Shown: one piece after another, positions 31,818 through 40,365 of the stretch | How positions within the stretch are numbered: the first letter of the stretch is position 1 | Layout of the letters: every line of letters starts with the position of its first letter | NCBI RefSeq assembly: GCF_007904105.1 | Contig: NZ_CP042325.1 | Location: 248,001-312,000, forward strand | Reading direction: 5' to 3' | Length of the DNA stretch: 64,000 nucleotides | Source of the DNA: Corynebacterium sp. sy039 | GTDB taxonomy: Bacteria > Actinomycetota > Actinomycetes > Mycobacteriales > Mycobacteriaceae | Translations under genes and position numbers: made by a program | Notes under the pieces: generated by a model | The model's input: only the letters and a program-made list of their open reading frames with translations | What the model was told of the DNA's origin: nothing | Database searches by the model: none

Positions 31818-33653
31818 ATGGATCTACATTCTGCATTAGGGCAATTTTTTGATGAAAAGGGTGCCATCAAGCTCGCACCTCATATCACCCTAGCAGGGTT
31901 GGGGGAAATGCTTTACCAAGCCGATAGTGCTGCTGGGGGGCAAGAACGAACAGTGCTTGATTTTTGGGAGTTCGGTACTGCTCATGGGGGAGAGCATCAG
32001 CCCAGTTCATACACTCGCAAAGAAGTCAATACCCGGATTAAAGCCACTGCCTCACGCTTGCAACATATCGCATCGGTGGGGGATAAAATTGTCATTCTTG
32101 CTAATAATTCGCCAGAGTATTTATTTGGTTTCATTGGGGCGCTTTATGCCGGAATGGTCCCCATTCCACTCTACGATCCACGTGAACCTGGGCATGCTGA
32201 TCATCTTTCCGCTGTACTGGGAGATTCTAAGCCAGCAGTAGTGCTGACCAATACCGCGTCTGCCGCGGCTGTGCGATCACTCTTTGCTCATACTCCTGCC
32301 CGACAGCGACCACGCATTATAGCTATCGACGCTTTGCCAGACACTCTCGCTGCCCAATACACCCCCGTCGAGAGCACAACAATTGCTGGTCAGCAGGCTC
32401 TTGCGCCTATTGATATGCCAGCCTTTTTGCAATACACCTCTGGATCTACCAGGGTACCTGCCGGAGTTATTCTCACTAACCGCTCTATTGTGACAAATGT
32501 GCTCCAAATTTTTACTGCCGCAAAGCTCAAGACCCCGTTGCGTATAGTTTCTTGGCTGCCATTACACCATGATATGGGCATTATTCTGGCAACTTTTGTG
32601 GTGCTTTTGGGAATAAAATTTGATCTCATGGCACCGCGTGATTTTGTGCAGCAACCACAGCGGTGGATACGTCAGCTGCATCGTCGTAAAGACGATGGTC
32701 ATATCTATTCCGTGGTACCTAATTTTGCTTTGGAGATGTCTGCTCGTTACGGCTTGCCACAAGAAGGCGAGGAATTAGACCTTAGCGCTATCGACGGTCT
32801 TATCATTGGTTCTGAACCAGTGACTCAAAAAGCAGTAGAAAGTTTTGTGGCGGCCTTTAGTCCTTATGGTTTGGAAACGAATGTCCTACGTCCATCCTAT
32901 GGATTGGCGGAAGCGTCTTTGCTGGTTACGACACCGCAGACTGATCGTCGTCCGCTGATTAGTCATTTTGATCGGGATGCCTTGGCGCAAGGTCGAGCAG
33001 TTTTGACCGCGGAAAGTGAGTCAAGTGTTGCCATTGCTTCCTGCGGGCAAGTGGTGCGCCCACAGTATCTGACCATTGTAGATCCTGAAACCAAGCAGGA
33101 GCTTGAGGATGGCATGATAGGTGAGCTATGGGCTCATGGTGAGAATATGGCCGCAGGCTACCTCGATCGCCCAGAAGATACTGCGGCAACCTTTGCCAAT
33201 ACTCTTTCTGCACGGTTAGCAGAGAACTCTCGTGTTCACGGGGCACCTCATGATGGGTGGATGGCATCAGGTGATTTAGCTGTGATTGTGGATAACGAAG
33301 TGTACATCACAGGCAGATTAAAAGATTTGATTATTATTGCTGGTCGTAATCACTATCCGCAGGATATTGAATACACCGTTGAACACTCTAGTGCGCATAT
33401 CCGACCCGCTGCGACGGCCGCCTTTGCGATAGAGGGCGAGGACGTAGAACAGCTTATTATCTTGGCAGAGCGTGATGTCAACGCCCAAGCACATGATGAT
33501 GCAGCAGCAATAGAGGCTATCCGCGCAGCAGTGAGCGACGCACATGGCATTGTGCCCGCCGATATTCGTATCATGGCACCCGATGCTATTGCTCGTTCCT
33601 CCTCAGGAAAAATTGCGCGGAGAGTGAATAAAAAGAACTATCTGCAACAATAA
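31818..33653 (+). CDS. fadD32: Long-chain fatty acid-AMP ligase FadD32
   Basis: FadD32 activates the meromycolate (main) chain as an acyl-adenylate and loads it on the N-terminal ACP of Pks13. The 611-residue protein has LQYTSGSTRVPAGVILTN (ATP-binding loop), SWLPLHHDMGI, LRPSYGLAEASLLVTTP, a DGWMASGDLAVIVDNEVYITGRLKDLIIIAGRNHYPQDIE segment and a C-terminal SSSGKIARR lysine region, all typical of fatty acyl-AMP ligases. AAGGAG lies ahead of the ATG; TATAATAATA about 33 bp upstream could be the -10. pks13 follows after 223 bp. Confidence 0.95.
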   Translation: MDLHSALGQFFDEKGAIKLAPHITLAGLGEMLYQADSAAGGQERTVLDFWEFGTAHGGEHQPSSYTRKEVNTRIKATASRLQHIASVGDKIVILANNSPEYLFGFIGALYAGMVPIPLYDPREPGHADHLSAVLGDSKPAVVLTNTASAAAVRSLFAHTPARQRPRIIAIDALPDTLAAQYTPVESTTIAGQQALAPIDMPAFLQYTSGSTRVPAGVILTNRSIVTNVLQIFTAAKLKTPLRIVSWLPLHHDMGIILATFVVLLGIKFDLMAPRDFVQQPQRWIRQLHRRKDDGHIYSVVPNFALEMSARYGLPQEGEELDLSAIDGLIIGSEPVTQKAVESFVAAFSPYGLETNVLRPSYGLAEASLLVTTPQTDRRPLISHFDRDALAQGRAVLTAESESSVAIASCGQVVRPQYLTIVDPETKQELEDGMIGELWAHGENMAAGYLDRPEDTAATFANTLSARLAENSRVHGAPHDGWMASGDLAVIVDNEVYITGRLKDLIIIAGRNHYPQDIEYTVEHSSAHIRPAATAAFAIEGEDVEQLIILAERDVNAQAHDDAAAIEAIRAAVSDAHGIVPADIRIMAPDAIARSSSGKIARRVNKKNYLQQ

Positions 33654-33876
33654 TCACACCGTATGAAGTTAAATCCTTATAGGTTTTTCTCATCACCAGA
33701 GCAACTAGGTTTTGTTGAGCTAAATAGATAAAATATGTGCTGCTGACTACACATTTTTTTGCGCGTGTGCGTGAAACAAAAATGAGTAAGCAGTCGATAA
33801 TAGACAGATAGGTATGCTGTCCGAATAATACGGATGGCACAGAGTTTTGTAGATAATAGATTGAGGTTTATCCTGC
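33654..33876. other. fadD32-pks13 gap
   Basis: No gene is present in these 223 bp. AT-rich stretches (TAGATAAAAT near 33725) could contain a second promoter for pks13. I see no terminator, so read-through from fadD32 is also possible. Confidence 0.4.
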
Positions 33877-36800
33877 ATGGGGCAAGAGCAGCGCACTTCC
33901 GAGACAGCAGCGGCACACGTTGCTGGAACAGATACTGCGGTAGCAATGACAACACAAGAACTACAGGCGTGGTTACGTGATTGGGTTGTTGCAACCACGG
34001 GATTAGCGTCGGAAGAAGTAAATAACGACAGCCCCATGCAAGCATTTGGCTTATCCTCGCGTGATGTTGTTGTGCTCTCAGGGGAATTAGAAAACCTCTT
34101 AGGTATTTCGCTCGACCCAACCATTGCTTATGAATACCCCACAATTACTGCACTAGCACGCTTTTTAACAGTGGGACAGCAAGAAGAACCGCAGGTGGCG
34201 AGCACGCAGCATAACTACCAGCATTTTGCCGGAAACAGTAGTGACCCTGCTGACCGCGATATTGCGATCGTTGGTATGGCAGCGCGTTATCCAGGTGCAG
34301 AGGACGTCGAGGCATTCTGGGAAATGCTTATTAATGGTCAAGATGCAATTACCCAACCGCCAGCTCAGCGCTGGGCAGCCTATGCTGATGACACTGAAAT
34401 GCAACGTCGCATGGCTGCGCAAAACCTCAGCGGAGGTTATTTGGCAGATATTTCTTCTTTCGACGCAGAGTTTTTTGGGCTTTCCCCATTAGAAGCAGTC
34501 AATATCGACCCGCAACAGCGCATTATGCTAGAGCTAACATGGCGTGCTCTAGAACACGCGCATATTCCACCAAGTGCCCTCCGCGGCGAATCCGTCGGTG
34601 TTTTTATTGGCTCAACCAATAATGACTACGGAATGCTCATCGCCGCAGATACAGCCGAAGCACACCCTTATGCCCTCACGGGTACCGCTTCATCTATCAT
34701 CGCCAATCGCATCTCCTATGCCTTTGACTTCCGGGGACCGTCGATCAACGTCGATACTGCGTGCTCATCATCGTTGGTTTCTACACACCATGCCATCAAA
34801 GCACTACGTGGCGGGGAAGTAGACCTTGCCGTTGCTGGTGGGGTAAATATCCTGGCATCGCCTTTTGTCTCTACGGCTTTCGGCGAGCTGGGTGTATTTA
34901 GTCCAACCAGTAAAATTCATGCCTTTTCCGACGATGCTGATGGTTTTGTGCGCTCCGACGGAGCAGGTGTGGTGATCCTTAAGCGAGTGCGAGATGCGCT
35001 TGCCGACGGCGACCACATTCTGGCAGTGCTCAAAGGCTCCGCAGTCAATTCTGACGGACATTCCAATGGGCTTACGGCACCAAATCCAGACGCACAAGTA
35101 GATGTGCTGCGTCGCGCCTATGCTGATGCTGATGTAGATCCGCAGGAAATTGACTATGTGGAAGCACATGGCACTGGCACGATTCTTGGTGATCCAATAG
35201 AGGCGAATGCCATTGGCAGCGTATTAGGCACGGGGCGCAGCGTCGAGAAGCCAACATTGCTTGGATCAGTAAAAACAAATATCGGACACACAGAATCGGC
35301 AGCAGGTGTTGCTGGTCTGCTCAAGACTGTCCTGGCTATGCAGCATAATGTCCTGCCATCCTCACTGAACTATACCGAGCCTAATCGTTATGTTGATTTC
35401 GACGCTCATCACCTCGAAGTAGTAGTGGATCCTCGTGAATGGCCAGAATACTCTGGCAAAAAACTTGCGGGTGTTTCTGCATTTGGCTTTGGTGGCACAA
35501 ATGCACACGTGGTGGTCAGCGAGTTTGATCATGCCGACTACGCAGCAGAATCAGCCCAAGATAGCAGCACGGATACCGCACTCTATCACGATCATCAGGT
35601 CGTATCTTTGCCGATATCTGGGTTGTTGCCTTCGCGCCGCGCTCGTGCTGCACAAGAACTAGCGACTTTCCTCGATACCTGCACTGATAGTGATCTTGTG
35701 GGCTTAGCGCGTTCCTTGGCGCGGAGGAATCATGGGCGTTCGCGCGCAGTGGTGCTTGCTGATTCTGTAGCACAAGCCCAACAGCGTTTGCGCACCATTG
35801 CTGATGGAAAAATCAGTACCGGTATGTATAGCGCAGATGCACCAAGCACTATTGGGCCAGTATTCGTGTACTCAGGTTTTGGGTCACAGCACCGTAAAAT
35901 GGTCAAAGAACTCGTTGAATACGCACCGCAATTCCGTGCGCGTTTAGCGCAGCTCGATGAAATTGTTGAGTTTGAGTCCGGTTGGTCTATTCTCGACATC
36001 GTCGCCGACGACGAACAAACCTACAACACAGAAACTGCCCAGGTAGCAATTACCGCAATCCAAATTGCCCTGACTGACTATCTTGGGCAACTAGGGGTGA
36101 AACCAGCAGCTGTCATGGGAATGTCAATGGGCGAGATTGCCGCTGCCTACGCAGCTGGTGGTCTTAATGCTCACGACGCAATGCGCATTGCTTGCCACCG
36201 AGCTCGTCTCATGGGTGAGGGAGAACAATCACTTCCTGAAGATCAGCTTGGCGCAATGGCAGTGGTAGAGCTATCTGCCGAAGATCTAGATTCCTATGCC
36301 GATATTGAGCCAGCGGTCTATGCCGCACCAGGAATGACTACAGTGGGCGGACCACGCGCCGCGGTGGTGGCGCTGGTAGAAGCACTAGAAGCAGAAGGAA
36401 AATTTGCGCGCCTGCTTAATGTAAAAGGCGCTGGTCATACCAGTGCTGTAGAACCGCTGCTTGGGGAACTTGCTGCAGAGATCGCTGATATTACCCCTCA
36501 GCCTGTGCACACTACTCTCTTTAGCTCCGTCGATCGCGGGGTAGTCTATGCGCCAGGTGCTACTGTGCACACCAGTGATTATTGGCTCAAGTGTACTCGG
36601 GAAGCTGTGTGGTTCCAGGATGCTACCGAACAAGCCTTTGGGGCAGGGCATACCACTCTGATAGAAATTTCACCGCACCCTGTTGCTTTGATGGGAATGA
36701 TGAGCACTGCGTTTAGCGTCGGAAAGCCAGATGCGCAGTTATTGTATGTGCTCAAGCGTAAAGAATCAGTAGCGCAATCCTTGCATGATGTACTGGCCAA

Positions 36801-38811
36801 ACTTTATGTTGCAGGTCAGCCAGTAGATTATGCGGCATTGTATGGTAGAGGAGACATGGTTTCTGCGCCATATATGTCATGGAAGAAAAACCACTATTGG
36901 ACTGCTGCTCGTCCACGTTCGGGTGGGGACAGTGCCTTCCCAGGTAAGAAAATCGTGTTGCCTGATGGGACGAAAATTTTTGCTACCCATGCAGATCAGG
37001 TGCCAACGAGTGCTCAATTGCTCCAAGCAGTGAGTCAAGAAATTGCCCCAGGGGCTCGGCTGATTGCAGAAAAAGACTATGCGGCACTGCCAAGCTCAGG
37101 GGAATTGACCACTGTTGCTAGTCAGAATATCGCAGGGTGGAGTATCAAAATCTATCATGTGCTTGCCGACGACACGACCACACTACTGAGCGAAGGTTTT
37201 TGTCTAAACGCCACTGCCGATATTGTGGCTGAGCACGCCCCACGTCCTGTGCTCAATAATCAGGAACCTACAGAAAAGCCAGCAGAACACCATGCTGAGT
37301 CAGAGCAGAATTTTGTGTGGGACCGGGCAAGTGGACAAAGCATTGAAGAAAGAATGCGCATTATCGTATCCGAGGCTATGGGATATGACGTAGAGGACCT
37401 GCCAGGAAAATTGCCACTTATTGATCTTGGTCTTGATTCTCTCATGGGAATGCGCATTAAGAACCGCATTGAACATGACTTTGCCATTCCGGAATTGAAT
37501 GTGCAGGCATTAAGAGATGCCTCAGTAGCAGACGCAGTGGCATTAGTGGAAACAATGGTGGCAGCAAAAGAATCAGCGCAGCCGGAGTCTGGGCAACAAC
37601 TGCAACAACACAGCCCTGCGCAGGAGCATACTCAGCAAGTAGACTCTGCTGCGCCAGCACCTGCCCCACACGCTACCGGCGTAGGTACCGGAGTAGGTGT
37701 TGCCCCACGAGATGCTTCTGAGCGATTAGTTTTTGCTACCTGGGCAGGAATAACAGGAGCCGCTGCTGCTGGCGTGACTAGTCCATTGCCTGACATTACC
37801 CAAGAAATAGCTGAAGACATTGCACAGCGTCTGACCCAACGCAGTGGTGCTGATATTAGTCCAGCTCATGTGTTGGAGGCGCGTACGTTAGAGCCTTTGG
37901 CTAACCGAGTGCGTGAGGCTTTAGAAACTGAGGTGGAAGGCAACATTCGCGTGTTGCGCCCTCGCCAAGAAGGCTCTACAGCACCTGCATTGTTTATGTT
38001 CCACCCGGCTGGTGGCTCGTCGGTAGTATATCAGCCGCTTATGCGACGGTTACCAGTGGAAATACCTGTGTATGGCGTCGAGAGGCTCGAAGGGTCTTTA
38101 GAGGAACGTGCTGCGGCATATCTCGATGAGATCAAAGAATACAGCCAAGGTTATCCTGTGGTTCTTGGCGGTTGGAGTTTTGGTGGTGCCCTAGCTTATG
38201 AGGTAGCGCATCAGCTCCGCGATAGTGATGTGGAGATTATCACCATTGCTCTTTTGGATACTGTGTCGCCAAAGAATCCAATCCCCGACACACCAGAAGA
38301 AACCAAGCGACGCTGGGAACGCTATAGTGCCTTTGCCAAGAAAACCTATGGTCTTGAGATACCAGTTCCTTATGAGCTGCTCGAAACTCAAGGTGAAGAT
38401 GCCCTTCTGGCTATGATGGCTGAGTTTCTTGCTACTACCGACGCCTCTGAGCACGGATTATCTGCAGGGGTGCTAGAGCATCAGCGAGCATCCTTCGTAG
38501 ACAATCGGATTTTAGATCGCATGGATATGAACAAGTGGGCTGACGTGCACATTCCAGTTATGCTGTTTAGGGCAGAGAGAATGCACGATGGGGCTATTGA
38601 ACTTGAACCAGCATATGCAGAAATTGCCGAAGACGGCGGTTGGCGGAGTATCGTAAAAGATTTGGAGATTATTCATCTCAAAGGCGATCACTTGGCTGTG
38701 GTGGATGAACCAGAAATTGCAAAAGTTGGACGAGCATTGAGTGAACGCATTGCCACACTACAGGGGCAGCAAGCAGAAAATGCGCATACAGAGACAAAAG
38801 GTGAGTTATAG
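33877..38811 (+). CDS. pks13: Mycolic acid condensing polyketide synthase Pks13
   Basis: Pks13 joins the FadD32-activated chain with a carboxyacyl chain from AccD4 and releases the beta-keto mycolate onto trehalose. Domains in order: N-terminal ACP (GLSSRD, phosphopantetheine Ser61), ketosynthase (DTACSSS Cys296, EAHGTGT His431, KTNIGH His471), acyltransferase (GMSMGE Ser750), second ACP (GLDSLMG Ser1188), a Gln/Ala/Pro-rich linker and a thioesterase (GWSFGGALAYE Ser1434, GDHL His1605). All key residues are present. At 1644 residues it is a little shorter than mycobacterial Pks13. ATG 33877 has no obvious ribosome site; an in-frame ATG at 33946 (MTTQELQAWLRDWV) also fits where homology begins. 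Confidence 0.96.
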   Translation: MGQEQRTSETAAAHVAGTDTAVAMTTQELQAWLRDWVVATTGLASEEVNNDSPMQAFGLSSRDVVVLSGELENLLGISLDPTIAYEYPTITALARFLTVGQQEEPQVASTQHNYQHFAGNSSDPADRDIAIVGMAARYPGAEDVEAFWEMLINGQDAITQPPAQRWAAYADDTEMQRRMAAQNLSGGYLADISSFDAEFFGLSPLEAVNIDPQQRIMLELTWRALEHAHIPPSALRGESVGVFIGSTNNDYGMLIAADTAEAHPYALTGTASSIIANRISYAFDFRGPSINVDTACSSSLVSTHHAIKALRGGEVDLAVAGGVNILASPFVSTAFGELGVFSPTSKIHAFSDDADGFVRSDGAGVVILKRVRDALADGDHILAVLKGSAVNSDGHSNGLTAPNPDAQVDVLRRAYADADVDPQEIDYVEAHGTGTILGDPIEANAIGSVLGTGRSVEKPTLLGSVKTNIGHTESAAGVAGLLKTVLAMQHNVLPSSLNYTEPNRYVDFDAHHLEVVVDPREWPEYSGKKLAGVSAFGFGGTNAHVVVSEFDHADYAAESAQDSSTDTALYHDHQVVSLPISGLLPSRRARAAQELATFLDTCTDSDLVGLARSLARRNHGRSRAVVLADSVAQAQQRLRTIADGKISTGMYSADAPSTIGPVFVYSGFGSQHRKMVKELVEYAPQFRARLAQLDEIVEFESGWSILDIVADDEQTYNTETAQVAITAIQIALTDYLGQLGVKPAAVMGMSMGEIAAAYAAGGLNAHDAMRIACHRARLMGEGEQSLPEDQLGAMAVVELSAEDLDSYADIEPAVYAAPGMTTVGGPRAAVVALVEALEAEGKFARLLNVKGAGHTSAVEPLLGELAAEIADITPQPVHTTLFSSVDRGVVYAPGATVHTSDYWLKCTREAVWFQDATEQAFGAGHTTLIEISPHPVALMGMMSTAFSVGKPDAQLLYVLKRKESVAQSLHDVLAKLYVAGQPVDYAALYGRGDMVSAPYMSWKKNHYWTAARPRSGGDSAFPGKKIVLPDGTKIFATHADQVPTSAQLLQAVSQEIAPGARLIAEKDYAALPSSGELTTVASQNIAGWSIKIYHVLADDTTTLLSEGFCLNATADIVAEHAPRPVLNNQEPTEKPAEHHAESEQNFVWDRASGQSIEERMRIIVSEAMGYDVEDLPGKLPLIDLGLDSLMGMRIKNRIEHDFAIPELNVQALRDASVADAVALVETMVAAKESAQPESGQQLQQHSPAQEHTQQVDSAAPAPAPHATGVGTGVGVAPRDASERLVFATWAGITGAAAAGVTSPLPDITQEIAEDIAQRLTQRSGADISPAHVLEARTLEPLANRVREALETEVEGNIRVLRPRQEGSTAPALFMFHPAGGSSVVYQPLMRRLPVEIPVYGVERLEGSLEERAAAYLDEIKEYSQGYPVVLGGWSFGGALAYEVAHQLRDSDVEIITIALLDTVSPKNPIPDTPEETKRRWERYSAFAKKTYGLEIPVPYELLETQGEDALLAMMAEFLATTDASEHGLSAGVLEHQRASFVDNRILDRMDMNKWADVHIPVMLFRAERMHDGAIELEPAYAEIAEDGGWRSIVKDLEIIHLKGDHLAVVDEPEIAKVGRALSERIATLQGQQAENAHTETKGEL

Positions 38812-40365
38812 GTGAGTCTTACTACCACGGCGGAAAAACTGGCAGATTTACGTGCGCGCCTAGCACAAGCACAAGATCCTGGCAGTGAAAGAGCACGTGC
38901 TAAACGCGATGCAGCTGGGCGTACCAGTCCACGCCAACGTATTAACAGATTGTTGGATCCAGGTTCCTTTGTGGAAATCGGTGCTCTAGGACGCACCCCT
39001 GATGAACCTGACGCGCCATACTCTGATGGTGTGGTCACCGGTTATGGGCGTATCGACGGTCGACCAGTGGCAGTATATGCACACGACAAGACCGTATATG
39101 GTGGCTCAGTGGGTGTTACCTTCGGTAAAAAAGTCTGCGAAGTTATGGATATGGCCATCAAAATTGGGTGCCCGGTTATTGGCATTCAAGATTCTGGTGG
39201 GGCACGTATCCAAGACGCAGTGACCTCATTAGCCATGTATTCCGAAATTGCTCGACGCCAACTTCCATTATCTGGTCGCAGCCCACAAATATCTATCATG
39301 ATGGGTAAATCTGCTGGTGGTGCAGTATATGCGCCAGTGACTACAGATTTTGTTATCGCCGTCGACGGCGAAGCAGAAATGTATGTGACCGGTCCTGCGG
39401 TCATTAAAGAAGTAACAGGTGAAGAAATCACCTCAGCACAACTTGGTGGGGCGCGTCAGCAAGAACTCAACGGCAATGTTTCCTACGTAGCCAGTGATGA
39501 AAAAGACGCCTTTAACTATGTGCATGACCTACTCGAACGACTCCCACTGACCTGCAATGACCCCGCACCAGTATTTGTCGCCCCAACAGACAGTGAAGTA
39601 GCACATACATCAGCGCTCGATGTGTTCATGCCAGATGACACAAACGCTGGCTATGATATGCATGATTTACTTACCCAGCTTTTCGACGATGACGACATCC
39701 AAGAAATACAACCTAATTTTGCCCCTAATCTGATTACCGCCTTTGCTCGCGTCGATGGGCGTAGCGTAGGAGTATTAGCGAATCAACCACTAGAGTTTGC
39801 CGGGTGCATTGATGCGGATGCCGCGGATAAAGGGGCACGCTTTATCCGCATTTGCGACGCCTACAATATCCCATTGATCTTTATCGTAGATACTCCAGGT
39901 TATCTTCCAGGCGTACAGCAAGAAGAAGTTGGTCTTATTCACCGTGGGGCAAAGTTGGCATTCGCGTTGGTGGAGGCCACTGTGCCGAAGGTATCTCTGA
40001 TTGTGCGCAAAGCCTATGGTGGTGCCTATGCTGTCATGGGTTCCAAAAACCTCACCGGTGATATCAACCTTGCTTGGCCAACGGCACAAATTGCAGTTAT
40101 GGGTGCCGCTGCTGCAGTGGTCATGATCCAAGGCAAACAACTAGCAGCTATTGAAGATCCTGCGCAGCGCGCCTACATGAAAAAAGTGTTCATGGACTTC
40201 TATGACGAGAACATGACTAGCCCTTATGTTGCTGCTGAGCGCGGGTACCTTGACGCAATTATTGAGCCGAGTGCAACACGGCTGGTTTTGCGTCAAGCAT
40301 TGCGACAGCTAGCTGATAAGAGCGAACTGACCACTGAGAAAAAACACACCATTGCGCCTATGTAG
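38812..40365 (+). CDS. accD4: Acyl-CoA carboxylase beta subunit AccD4
   Basis: The 517-residue carboxyltransferase subunit makes the carboxylated alpha-chain extender for Pks13. Features are FGKKVCEVMDMAIKIGCPVIGIQDSGGARIQDAV (N-terminal crotonase half, acyl-CoA side), GKSAGGAVYAPVTTDFVIAVDG, and in the C-terminal half FIVDTPGYLPGVQQEEVGLIHRGAKLAFA and RKAYGGAYAVMGSKNL (biotin side). It begins with GTG directly after the pks13 stop codon, so the two are coupled. Its 3' end overlaps the convergent pepN gene by 8 bases. Confidence 0.94.
   Translation: MSLTTTAEKLADLRARLAQAQDPGSERARAKRDAAGRTSPRQRINRLLDPGSFVEIGALGRTPDEPDAPYSDGVVTGYGRIDGRPVAVYAHDKTVYGGSVGVTFGKKVCEVMDMAIKIGCPVIGIQDSGGARIQDAVTSLAMYSEIARRQLPLSGRSPQISIMMGKSAGGAVYAPVTTDFVIAVDGEAEMYVTGPAVIKEVTGEEITSAQLGGARQQELNGNVSYVASDEKDAFNYVHDLLERLPLTCNDPAPVFVAPTDSEVAHTSALDVFMPDDTNAGYDMHDLLTQLFDDDDIQEIQPNFAPNLITAFARVDGRSVGVLANQPLEFAGCIDADAADKGARFIRICDAYNIPLIFIVDTPGYLPGVQQEEVGLIHRGAKLAFALVEATVPKVSLIVRKAYGGAYAVMGSKNLTGDINLAWPTAQIAVMGAAAAVVMIQGKQLAAIEDPAQRAYMKKVFMDFYDENMTSPYVAAERGYLDAIIEPSATRLVLRQALRQLADKSELTTEKKHTIAPM

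Noticed and set aside
33877..38811. Pks13 examined as a possibly inactive or rearranged synthase.
   Set aside because: All catalytic residues of the ACP, KS, AT, ACP and TE domains are present in the usual order.
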